DNA of 30,785 nucleotides from Victivallis vadensis (GCA_020718525.1 DYRX01000008.1:1-30785); one strand, 5' to 3'; shown: positions 16,067 through 23,267, counted from the first letter of the stretch. Notes: a model not told the origin generated them from the sequence alone. Numbers and translations are program-made.

Positions 16067-16648
16067 ATGTGGCGTTCTATTCTTTTTTTTCTTCTGTTTT
16101 TCGCTTTGGGCCTTGTGGCGGCGCTGATCTCCTGGATGCACTGGAACTGGAAAACGGCGCTCGACGCCTTCGCGGTCTTCTTCTGCCTCGGAATCGTCGC
16201 CGCATTCGCAAACCTCTTCACAATCAGAAAGTTGTCCATAATTGATGTCTTTCTGCCGATCCCTTTTGCCATAATGTGGTCAATCGTTCTGATACCGTTC
16301 AATTTTTCATCCATGTTCTTTTCGGCGGGCGCCTTCATCGGCTCGGCATTCATGCTCTCGATCAGCCTTCTCCTTCTAAGAGAAAAAAACATGAGCAGAA
16401 AATGGATCGTCTTTCCGTCAATTGTCTACCTCTATGAGATGCTTCCAATCTCCATACCAGGCCCCTTCGACGACATCTTCGCGTTCGGAGGAACGTCCGC
16501 ATGCGTCTTCTTTCAGATCATAAGTTCCAGACTTTTCAGCTTCACAAAGCCCCTGCCAGACGGGAATAATGCCCAGGCTGTCGGCGAAGACTCAAAGCTT
16601 CAAGTAGTTGAAGCAGAACTCCTTGACAATGAAAGCAAAGCAAGATAG
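16067..16648 (+). CDS. integral membrane protein of unknown function
   Basis: The 193-residue product has four clear hydrophobic segments at about 4-24, 30-52, 57-78 and 81-104, and a possible fifth at about 110-127. A polar, acidic tail follows (about 160-193). I recognise no family or catalytic motif. The ATG has AAGG about 10 bases upstream. It begins only 23 bases after the tRNA-Leu CCA end, so it may be transcribed with the tRNA and its message released by tRNA processing. The coding sequence is real judging by consistent membrane-protein composition and ribosome-binding site; its function is unknown. Confidence 0.7.
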   Translation: MWRSILFFLLFFALGLVAALISWMHWNWKTALDAFAVFFCLGIVAAFANLFTIRKLSIIDVFLPIPFAIMWSIVLIPFNFSSMFFSAGAFIGSAFMLSISLLLLREKNMSRKWIVFPSIVYLYEMLPISIPGPFDDIFAFGGTSACVFFQIISSRLFSFTKPLPDGNNAQAVGEDSKLQVVEAELLDNESKAR

Positions 16649-16772
16649 GTTGGTGATGCTCTTTCCTTTTATTGCTTCTGCTAAACCTTCAGACATCTGA
16701 ATCCGTGGCATAATGATAATCGGTTGAATATTGCTGTATTTCGCATTTTGCATTCTTTCTGATTTTCCTCCG

Positions 16773-16809
16773 TTCAATATTCATTATTGAAATTCAGTAT
16801 TCAATATTT
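16773..16809. repeat. TTCAATATT-type AT-rich repeats with inverted copy
   Basis: TTCAATA (16773-16779) and TATTGAA (16785-16791) form a 7-base inverted repeat around TTCAT. A further TTCAATATT word follows at about 16801-16808, and GTTGAATATTG occurs at about 16723. The density of related 9-base words suggests a degenerate repeat unit. Confidence 0.5.
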
Positions 16810-16820
16810 CTGTTTTTCCT

Positions 16821-16856
16821 CGATCCCGATTCCGATAGCGACCCCGACCCCGATTT
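16821..16856 (+). repeat. hexanucleotide tandem repeat, six units of CGAYNN
   Basis: Six in-register hexamers CGATCC, CGATTC, CGATAG, CGACCC, CGACCC and CGATTT follow one another without gaps. The core CGA-Y is constant and the last two bases vary. It is directly adjacent to the AT-rich TTCAATATT block. Confidence 0.7.
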
Positions 16857-16903
16857 TTGATCTGACTGTAAACTCTAAAACCGATACGAAGGAGTATTGC
16901 TCC

Positions 16904-16932
16904 TTGACTTAGCTAGGAATTAAGGATATTTT
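16904..16932 (+). promoter_or_regulatory. candidate promoter of the small gene at 17047
   Basis: TTGACT (16904-16909) and TATTTT (16927-16932) are spaced by 17 bases. The -35 box overlaps the right arm of the hairpin AAGGAG-TATTG-CTCCTT (16889-16905). A leader of about 108 bases would result. Confidence 0.4.
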
Positions 16933-17046
16933 AGCGGAATGAAGTAGTTAAGGAGTGTCAAAGAACTCTCTTTTGCGCCAAATGCCGTGAATTTGAGAGA
17001 GGGCTATGGTTTTTTTGATATTCGTTCCCCATTAGAGGTGGTTTAA

Positions 17047-17346
17047 ATGAAAAACAAGAAGTTCGACTGCGTCAAAATGAAGAATGACATCCAGAGAAAG
17101 ATGCTTGAAGAAGAAAAAGCCATTGGTAAAGATGCCTATAAGAAAAGAATGGAGAATTGGCTCGAGACTTCGACTGATCACCTTGCTGTCTGGTGGAGGA
17201 ATCTCTCCCGTGGGAATGCTCCCAATAAAATTGTTTATAGCGATAGGAAAAACTCGCCACTTTCGCCCGTCATTGTCTCGGAAAAGAACTCAGTGCCTTC
17301 TCCGGCACTTTTGCGGCGAATGATCACCGCCAAGAGAAAGCGGTGA
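17047..17346 (+). CDS. small basic protein, antitoxin-like N-terminus
   Basis: This is a 99-residue, Lys/Arg-rich protein. The start KKFDCVKMKNDIQRKMLEEE, followed by a second helix with KKRMENWLE, resembles a class of short bacterial proteins with an FDCVxMK opening that are often encoded next to toxin genes and presumed to be antitoxins. This likeness is from memory of the pattern only. The C-terminal 45 residues are low-complexity and basic (ends RRMITAKRKR). GAGGTGG precedes the ATG. No toxin-like ORF is found on either side, so it may be an orphan or a remnant. The stop codon lies in the stem of a hairpin. Confidence 0.6.
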   Translation: MKNKKFDCVKMKNDIQRKMLEEEKAIGKDAYKKRMENWLETSTDHLAVWWRNLSRGNAPNKIVYSDRKNSPLSPVIVSEKNSVPSPALLRRMITAKRKR

Positions 17347-17357
17347 AAAATCACCGC
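17340..17357. terminator. hairpin over the stop codon; possible terminator for the minus strand
   Basis: GCGGTGA (17340-17346) pairs with TCACCGC (17351-17357) around AAAA. On the minus strand the right arm is followed by TTTCTCTT, which could end transcripts coming from the four-gene operon. On the plus strand no T-run follows. Confidence 0.4.
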
Positions 17358-17563
17358 CCAGCGACATTTCCCTGCCCTGAGCTTGGGTTGAAACTCCAGG
17401 CTATATGACATAGCCATGTTGCGGCTGAAAACGGCAAAAAAGTGCCACTAAAAAATTTCGGAGGTTCGGATCTCTGATTTTGCATAGTCTTTAACGCGAT
17501 GCCAAATGAAACAATAGCCGAACCCATCACGGTTTCAGGGAAGAGCAGGAAAAGGCGGGATCT

Positions 17564-18412
17564 TTACTGTGCTTCAGGGCTGTCATGGTTCTGCGCATTG
17601 TTCTGCGTCGTCTGCAAGGGAGATAGCTTGTTGCGGGCACTAGTTTCCATGCCGGGGACTGATTTTTTGTCGAAGTCCTCAATGTCTCCTGATATCTTTC
17701 TAGCGCTGTTTATCTGCTCCTCGAGTTCTATTCGTATTTTGTCAAGGTCCGAACCTGTGTTTAGCATGCCCGCGTTTATCTGCTGTATTTCTGCAAGGCT
17801 TTTGCTTATCTGTTCAATGCTCTTCTGAACGTCAATAATCAGCTTTTCCCTCAGTTTCATCAGCGGAGCACGCGCAACGGGAGAATCAAGGCGACTTGCA
17901 GTGCTCCACAGATCAGCAGTTTTTCTGAGGAATTCGACGCTGTTGTTGAAAAGTTCCTCCACTTTTGAGGATATTTCCATTGATGAATAGACACCGAGTC
18001 TCGATTTTTTTGAATACAATAGATCGTTTTCCTCTTTGAACTGGCTTATGAGCGTGCGAAGATCCCTCAGACATGTTTCAGTCCTGATGTCTCCGTCCAT
18101 CTCGAGCTTTTCTTCGAGACTGTCCAGTGATGCATCTCTGGATTCCATCATTTCCTTCTGCATCTTGTCAAGAACGTGCTTTCCCTCCTTTTCACTGCTC
18201 AAAATAAGCCTTGACAATGAGATTCCAATTCCTGCAAGAATACTGCAGACACCGGCGAAGAACCAGAGACCTGAACTCTGGAGCGCGAGCGCCCATGCGG
18301 CAAGAATCAGCGTTCCGCCGACCCCGGCAGGAATCAGGTTCAGAGGACTTGAAAAGAGTCTCCATAAAACGCGCTTCCTGAATTCTTTTTTATCGGGCAG
18401 AAGAGTCGTCAT
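17564..18412 (-). CDS. two-helix membrane protein with long coiled coil, unknown function
   Basis: The protein has 282 residues. Two adjacent hydrophobic segments (about 24-45 and 48-72) form a membrane hairpin. Residues about 75-260 are rich in Glu, Lys, Leu, Ser and heptad-like patterns (KMQKEMMESRDASLDSLEE, KIRIELEEQINSARK), suggesting an extended coiled coil, probably cytoplasmic. The C-terminus is polar (Gln/Asn-rich). I do not recognise a family. A distant relation to XpaC-type membrane proteins, which can neighbour substrate-binding/OmpA genes, is conceivable but not shown. ATG start without an obvious Shine-Dalgarno sequence. It lies 37 bases behind the second substrate-binding/OmpA gene and is the last gene of the four-gene operon. 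Confidence 0.75.
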   Translation of the reverse strand: MTTLLPDKKEFRKRVLWRLFSSPLNLIPAGVGGTLILAAWALALQSSGLWFFAGVCSILAGIGISLSRLILSSEKEGKHVLDKMQKEMMESRDASLDSLEEKLEMDGDIRTETCLRDLRTLISQFKEENDLLYSKKSRLGVYSSMEISSKVEELFNNSVEFLRKTADLWSTASRLDSPVARAPLMKLREKLIIDVQKSIEQISKSLAEIQQINAGMLNTGSDLDKIRIELEEQINSARKISGDIEDFDKKSVPGMETSARNKLSPLQTTQNNAQNHDSPEAQ

Positions 18413-18449
18413 TGCAAAGGTGTCCGCTATATTTATTTGGGCTTCTCAT

Positions 18450-20033
18450 TCAGAACGGCATTTGCTTTACGACGAATGACACTGTCTGGGAGTCCGAATC
18501 AAGCGCTGTGCCGCTTGCTGATGCCTTCGCCTTCATTCTGTCCGCATCAATTCCCTGTTCGACAAGGTGCATTTTCGCCGCCTCGGCCCGCTTCTGAGCG
18601 AGCAGTCTGTTTTCCTCCGAGTCTCCTTCTGTCCTGGCATGGCCTGAAACCAGCAGATAATATTCCGGAAAATTCTCCAGAGTTCTTGCAAGAAGCTCGA
18701 GATCCCGCTTGCTCTGAATATTGAGTCGGTCAGTTCCGCGCGCAAATGAGATTGGCTTGATATTCATGGTGCCGACCTGAACAAGCCGTTCCCACTGGCT
18801 CTCATCAAGGGCAAGCAGTTTTCTATCGGTTCTGACAGATTCAAAATCCTCCGTGCCGGAACCTGCATTATTTAAAATATTTATCTTTTTACCCGGATGA
18901 AAGTTGTCCCTGTGGACTGAGGCAAGAATTTTGTCATAGAACAGCATGTTCAATTTTCCTCCGAGAGGCATTTCCCGGATTGCGCCAGTCTTAAGGAGAA
19001 CCGCCCCGATATTGTTCAATATCTCCTCGATGTGGAGACCTTTGCCGGCGGTGCTCCTGCCCGAAATTCCCATGCAGGCATAATTTTCGAGCGTATTTTT
19101 CCACTGTATGCCCTGCATAATTCTTTCGGCCTGTTTTTCTGTCATGGCTTCTCCATTCGCGCGTGCATCCTCGATGAGGAGCCGGTTCATTTCCTTGGGG
19201 CTCTGCGTATATGCGAACAGAGCCCTTAGATATGCTTCGGCAACTTTTTTCACAATCTCCTCATTTTTGAGGAGGAAATCTCTCTGAACGACCAGAGCGT
19301 CAATGATATAGCCGCGGAGTTTCGAGCTGTCCATCAGAACAGTTGTCCCCGGATTTTCAAGCGCCTTGGAAACATAGGGCTCCCAGAGGACGAAAGCCTT
19401 CTTGTCCCCGGGTTTCGCATTGGTGAATTTCTGATATACTTCCTGTGCCGAGTCAGCCTTATCCATCCATTTCTCGGGAAGTTTAGGCAAATTGAAGCTT
19501 GCGACAACAATTCTTGCCAGAAATTCGCTCGGAGAAGCTGGGACAAGAACAAAGCCCCCGTCACTGCGGTTCAAATCCTCAATACTGCTCAGATCCGCCT
19601 TATGCGCAATGATTGCATCAGCTCCCTTGGTTTCATCAATCAGCAGTACAATTGTGCCCGGAAAATCCTGCTTGTCCGCGCTTGTCTCGATTATTGTATT
19701 CAAAGGGAAAGCCGCCATCTGGACATCATTGTTTCCAAGAGCTTTAACTCTCGCAGAATAGTCCGCCTTGTCGTCAATCACGTTAAGTCTTATTCCGTCC
19801 GCCTTAAGAAGCTCCCTGAAAATTTCAGAACGGAGAACTGAATATCCAGAAAACGAATCTGCCGCAATGTTTATATCATGCTTGTATATGCTTTCAGAGC
19901 TGGTTTTATCGCCCTTTTTCCTGTCGAAAAACGGTTTGACCAGAAATTTATATGAGACGGCGGCGACAGCGGCAATCAAGAGCCACACAATCAGCAGGAC
20001 AAGAAAACGCTTCGCAGTGCTTTCATCTGCCAT
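18450..20033 (-). CDS. membrane-anchored substrate-binding protein fused to a degenerate OmpA-like domain
   Basis: The 527-residue product has one N-terminal membrane helix at about 10-30 (LVLLIVWLLIAAVAAVSY), then a periplasmic type II binding-protein fold of the NitT/TauT (NMT1-like) kind to about 400. Supporting motifs are IEDLNRSDGGFVLVPASPSEFLARIV, AFVLWEPYVSKALE and LRGYIIDALVVQRDFLLKN. The C-terminal domain (about 410-527) is OmpA-like: FARGTDRLN, LVSGHAR and RLLAQKRAEAAKMHL. The Asp normally following GHT/A is an Arg (467), so peptidoglycan binding may be lost or altered. The ATG at 20033 has AAAGGA at 7 bases; an ATG at 20054 has GGAG directly adjacent and is less likely. It overlaps the VWA gene by 11 bases. 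Its closest structural partner is the secreted protein at 21041-22879. Confidence 0.85.
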   Translation of the reverse strand: MADESTAKRFLVLLIVWLLIAAVAAVSYKFLVKPFFDRKKGDKTSSESIYKHDINIAADSFSGYSVLRSEIFRELLKADGIRLNVIDDKADYSARVKALGNNDVQMAAFPLNTIIETSADKQDFPGTIVLLIDETKGADAIIAHKADLSSIEDLNRSDGGFVLVPASPSEFLARIVVASFNLPKLPEKWMDKADSAQEVYQKFTNAKPGDKKAFVLWEPYVSKALENPGTTVLMDSSKLRGYIIDALVVQRDFLLKNEEIVKKVAEAYLRALFAYTQSPKEMNRLLIEDARANGEAMTEKQAERIMQGIQWKNTLENYACMGISGRSTAGKGLHIEEILNNIGAVLLKTGAIREMPLGGKLNMLFYDKILASVHRDNFHPGKKINILNNAGSGTEDFESVRTDRKLLALDESQWERLVQVGTMNIKPISFARGTDRLNIQSKRDLELLARTLENFPEYYLLVSGHARTEGDSEENRLLAQKRAEAAKMHLVEQGIDADRMKAKASASGTALDSDSQTVSFVVKQMPF

Positions 20034-21021
20034 GACGGCGTCCTTTCCAGTCATCTCCGGAGCGCGACCTGGAATTTGAGATTTTTTTGAAGATTGAAAT
20101 CATGGCAAGTATGATTATGAGGAAAACAAAAAGTCCGGAGCCGCAGTTGCCGCTTGTATTTTGGACTGGCTTTCCAGGACTTGGCGCAGTAGGCTGATTC
20201 TGCGGCTGAGCCGCCGCCGCGCCCGTATCAGATGGAGGCTCAGCAGAAACTTGCACGCTTCCAATCGGGTCACTGCCGCTTTTGGCGAGTGATTCAATCA
20301 TATTCAGCACCATCTCATCTGGTATCGGCTTGAGAATTTCAAATGCCTCATCCGTGTCAGCGAGCGCATTGCCGGAGACGTTTCCGGAAATCTCTGAAAT
20401 GACTTCTGAAAGTGCTTTTCTGAGGGATTCGGGGTCGTCTGCTCTGCGGTATGAGTGAGCCTTTTTGGACAAAGTATGCATATCCGCCATGTCAACGCCT
20501 ATCACATCCATCGTGATTCCGCGTGCAATCACATCCGGCACATACTGCTCCATCAGCTGATAGTCTGTCGCCTCTCCGTCTGTCACAATAAGAAGCCTGT
20601 AGCTTCCGTAGCCGTATTGTTTTTTTCTTTCCTCAAGCAGGCGGTCCGCGCCGACTTTAATGTATTCTCCAAGGGGAGTTCCGCCGCCAGCTTCAACTTT
20701 GTCTATTGCTTTTGCGAGATTCGCGCGTTCCAGCGTTCCCAATGGATAGTTCCATTGATATTGGCCTGGAACAGAATGTTTTTCAAAGACCAGGAGTCCG
20801 ATCTTTGTTTCATTGGGGACTAGTTCGGAAACCTTTTTCAGCGCCTGCTTCGCAATCGCCATTTTGGAGGAGCCTGGGCGGCTCTTCATAGTGTCGCCCA
20901 TGGAGCCTGACCCGTCAAGAATTATCACAATGTTGTCAGAGTAGATGTCTTCAGCAGAAAGACGGAACGGAAGATATGCGACAAGCAGGAAGAGGCAGAT
21001 ACTGCGGAATAAAACGTTCAT
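20023..21021 (-). CDS. secreted, C-terminally anchored von Willebrand factor A protein
   Basis: The 332-residue protein has a Sec signal peptide with likely cleavage after LSA (residues 20-22). A VWA domain follows with the complete metal-ion-dependent adhesion site: DGSGS (36-40), a Thr in GGTPLGEY and an Asp in IVTDGEATD. After about 210 there is a mixed region and a Pro/Gln/Ala-rich linker. A C-terminal hydrophobic helix (GLFVFLIIILAMISIF) and a basic end suggest anchoring in the inner membrane with the VWA domain in the periplasm. The start is the ATG at 21021 with GGAG at about 8 bases; the TTG at 21051 is inside the previous gene. VWA domains bind protein partners, here probably the two flanking binding-protein/OmpA products. 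Confidence 0.88.
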   Translation of the reverse strand: MNVLFRSICLFLLVAYLPFRLSAEDIYSDNIVIILDGSGSMGDTMKSRPGSSKMAIAKQALKKVSELVPNETKIGLLVFEKHSVPGQYQWNYPLGTLERANLAKAIDKVEAGGGTPLGEYIKVGADRLLEERKKQYGYGSYRLLIVTDGEATDYQLMEQYVPDVIARGITMDVIGVDMADMHTLSKKAHSYRRADDPESLRKALSEVISEISGNVSGNALADTDEAFEILKPIPDEMVLNMIESLAKSGSDPIGSVQVSAEPPSDTGAAAAQPQNQPTAPSPGKPVQNTSGNCGSGLFVFLIIILAMISIFKKISNSRSRSGDDWKGRRHGR

Positions 21022-21040
21022 TGTGGCGGCTCCGGTTAAT

Positions 21041-22879
21041 TCAGTAATCAAAGTCTGACTGCTGCATTGCTTCAGCGGCCACGCGCAGAATTCTGAACTC
21101 GACTCTCATATTCTGTTCAGCTTCAGCCATGTTTGATGGTTTGGCAATAAAGGGTTCTCTTATGCCGACGCCGAGAGGCTGAACCTGTGTCTTGTCAATC
21201 TCAACGCCTTTGCCTGCTGAGTATTCTATGATCGAGTTGCGCACCGATTCCGCCCTTTTTCTTGAAAGATTGAGCGCCGCCTGCATCACTTCGCGCGGAT
21301 TGGCGTCCGTAACGCCGTCAAAGTCTCCTTTTTCAATCATCTCACAGACTTTTTTTGTGTCGCTCATGTCAAGCGGTTTCCCGTTGAGTGAATATTTATA
21401 GCCGGCGGATTTACTGCCTGTCCGGGACAGTATGCCCTTTTTCATGCCTGCATTGATCAGATCAACAAGAGTTTTAGTTGGATCTGCATGACCTCGTATT
21501 GCGATGACAGCGTTGCCGTATTTGTCGGCGAGCTCCATGACTTTCTGAAAGTCGGCTCCATATTCGACTGCGGTAAAATCGCTCTGGTTAGGCTTGAAGT
21601 TGATCGTAAATGAGTATATCGTCCTGTCGTCGAGCTTCCCTCCACTGCTTAAAGATTCGATCTCATCAATCACAGCCTCGGCACGGAATCTGTCCTTCTT
21701 ATCGGACTGTGTTTTTGTCAGAAGACCAGTGAAGAGGGAGGAATTCCATTCCAGGCTGGAAGGAATCAGCCCACAGCGGATTTTTGCGTAGCCGTGTCCT
21801 GTCGCAAGATCAAGAGCTGATTTCTGGAAACTCTCGAAGCCATGAAGGTTGTCCTTCTGATTGAAAAACGCCAGATTGCCTGGATATCCGACAAACGTGC
21901 AGTCGCAGATAAGACCGTGGGCATCCTCTTCGAGAGTTGGAATCGTGTCTTTCCCATAAATGTCCTGCGCCATTTTGAGCATGTCAATATACGCCTGGGA
22001 ACCTTTGCTCTCATATTGTTTTTTCATGTCTACGACATCCTCGCACGCCTTCAGATAGCCGGCCACAAATTTTGACACAATTTCACGGTGGCTGTCATAA
22101 AAATCTTTCCTGCAGACATATACATCTGCAATCGAACGCGAAAGTTCGGCAGTTGAAACAAGCACTCTGGCGCCTGCGACAGTCCCTTCGGCCCCCGAAC
22201 CTGTGTTCTGCAGTCCGCCCGTAAGTCCTATCATGTCCGGGGAAATGACGAAGCAGGCGTCAACCGAGGAATTTTTTCTGAACATTTCCGCCGGGCTTTT
22301 TGCAGATCCCGTAAGATCGTCCGCCCAGACAATTTTGATCTCGTTCCATCCCAGTCCGGCTGTCTTCAGAACATCATCGAGCATCCCTATATGAGGTCCG
22401 CATTTCTGAAGCGCGACAGTTTTGCCTTTCAGATCTTTGACAGTCTTTATTTCCTTGCGTGCCACGCAATGGTCTCCGGCAGACCAGGTCATCTGCATGA
22501 TGACAACTCCTTTGGTGCGCGGATCGTTTCCGATAAGCTCCGAGGCAAGTCCGATCATGTGGAAAGTTCCCCTCAGAAAAGGAGTCTTGCCCTCCATGTA
22601 ATTCCTGACCTGCTGGACAAAATTGTCCCCGGGCATCAGTTTCAGGTTCAATCCGAGTTTGCTGTAGATGGAGTCTTTTCTGGTAGTCAGCCCGCCGTTT
22701 GCATAGAATGTCGCAACATCACCCCCCCACGTGATGTAGGGAACTGTCAGCGGCGACAGTTGCGTCACCTCTCCGATTTTTACCGGACCGACGATGGACT
22801 GGAAGTTTTCCTCCGCGCCTGCCCAGAAAACTGCGAAGAACGCAAAGACCCCAGCAAAAAACCGAATTCCATCTTTCAT
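21041..22879 (-). CDS. secreted substrate-binding protein fused to an OmpA-like domain
   Basis: The protein has 612 residues. A signal peptide (FFAGVFAFFAVFWAGA, cleavage near residue 22) precedes a type II periplasmic binding fold of the NitT/TauT kind (about 35-400). Motifs include VPYITWGGDVATFYANGG, VKDLKGKTVALQKCGP and VSKFVAGYLKACEDV. This is the type often annotated as phosphate-binding/OmpA protein. The OmpA-like domain (about 418-600) has GHAD with D466, LSRKRAESV (537-545) and a terminal NMRVEFRI, so the peptidoglycan-contacting Asp and Arg are present. About 70 residues separate the two motifs, where about 15 is usual. AAGGATGG precedes the ATG. It heads the operon and has no transporter permease or ATPase beside it. 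Ligand unknown. Confidence 0.87.
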   Translation of the reverse strand: MKDGIRFFAGVFAFFAVFWAGAEENFQSIVGPVKIGEVTQLSPLTVPYITWGGDVATFYANGGLTTRKDSIYSKLGLNLKLMPGDNFVQQVRNYMEGKTPFLRGTFHMIGLASELIGNDPRTKGVVIMQMTWSAGDHCVARKEIKTVKDLKGKTVALQKCGPHIGMLDDVLKTAGLGWNEIKIVWADDLTGSAKSPAEMFRKNSSVDACFVISPDMIGLTGGLQNTGSGAEGTVAGARVLVSTAELSRSIADVYVCRKDFYDSHREIVSKFVAGYLKACEDVVDMKKQYESKGSQAYIDMLKMAQDIYGKDTIPTLEEDAHGLICDCTFVGYPGNLAFFNQKDNLHGFESFQKSALDLATGHGYAKIRCGLIPSSLEWNSSLFTGLLTKTQSDKKDRFRAEAVIDEIESLSSGGKLDDRTIYSFTINFKPNQSDFTAVEYGADFQKVMELADKYGNAVIAIRGHADPTKTLVDLINAGMKKGILSRTGSKSAGYKYSLNGKPLDMSDTKKVCEMIEKGDFDGVTDANPREVMQAALNLSRKRAESVRNSIIEYSAGKGVEIDKTQVQPLGVGIREPFIAKPSNMAEAEQNMRVEFRILRVAAEAMQQSDFDY

Positions 22880-22921
22880 TAGTCCATCCTTTCTATTGAG
22901 CCTTGAAATAATTTTTTCAGA

Positions 22922-22949
22922 GATTATGGCAGATAAAATAATACAGCAA
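22922..22949 (-). promoter_or_regulatory. weak candidate promoter of the four-gene operon
   Basis: On the minus strand TTGCTG (22944-22949) and ATAATC (22922-22927) are spaced by 16 bases, about 43 bases before the ATG at 22879. The region is AT-rich and other choices are possible. Confidence 0.25.
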
Positions 22950-23218
22950 AAAAAATAAGCAATCTTTCAGGACGGATTTTAACGGCTAATACAAGAAAGC
23001 GGGAGCAATAAGTCATGCGCGGACAGGTCAGGCTGTTTATTGCTCGATTCCGCAACCAGTTTTCAAAGAAAGAGCCATTGCCAAATTTTCGCGACAAGTT
23101 TCTAGTTGAAGCCATTGATTTTTTGAGAGGGGGTGTTATTTTGCTTCTTTTGCCCGAGATTCAGACAAGAGGCTTGCGTTCCGCTGAGTCCCGATTGTTT
23201 GCGGTGATCGGGGGGGAC

Positions 23219-23248
23219 TTGCGTCCTGCGGAATTTGTCAAATTATAT
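23219..23248 (+). promoter_or_regulatory. candidate promoter of the rpmH cluster
   Basis: TTGCGT (23219-23224) and TTATAT (23243-23248) are spaced by 18 bases, leaving a leader of about 12-15 bases before the rpmH ATG at 23268. Confidence 0.35.
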
Positions 23249-23267
23249 GCAAATAACGAGGTGAACA

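Larger units (their letters stand above)
16649..17046. other. non-coding region with short repeats
   Basis: This 398-base region has no convincing gene. It contains TTCAGA-CA-TCTGAA (16688-16701), an AT-rich block with TTGAATATT/TTCAATATT words (about 16723-16809), a hexanucleotide run (16821-16856), a hairpin (16889-16905) and a promoter-like pair (16904-16932) ahead of the small gene at 17047. Base composition is clearly lower in GC than the flanking genes, apart from the hexanucleotide run. Confidence 0.7.
22880..23267. other. divergent intergenic region between the substrate-binding operon and rpmH
   Basis: This is 388 bases with no convincing gene; ORFs here read through rpmH in another frame. 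It has an AT-rich left part with a possible minus-strand promoter, a CCCGAT/ATCGGG hairpin (23190-23212) running into a seven-G tract (23210-23216), and a plus-strand promoter-like pair for rpmH. No DnaA-box matches (TTATNCACA) were seen, although rpmH is often close to an origin. Confidence 0.6.

Noticed and set aside
15883..16392. 169-codon minus-strand ORF covering the tRNA-Leu
   Set aside because: It is the antisense of the tRNA and of the membrane-protein gene. The segment GLEPARCNSTDFKSVASA is the well-known false translation of a tRNA-Leu complement.
16649..17046. CRISPR array
   Set aside because: The repeats are 6-9 bases, adjacent and variable; there are no 20-40 base repeats with regular unique spacers and no cas genes.
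17047..17563. Complete toxin-antitoxin pair
   Set aside because: No second ORF with toxin features lies next to the antitoxin-like gene on either strand.
22880..23267. Replication origin next to rpmH
   Set aside because: Considered because rpmH is often close to dnaA/oriC, but no DnaA-box-like words or dnaA were seen.
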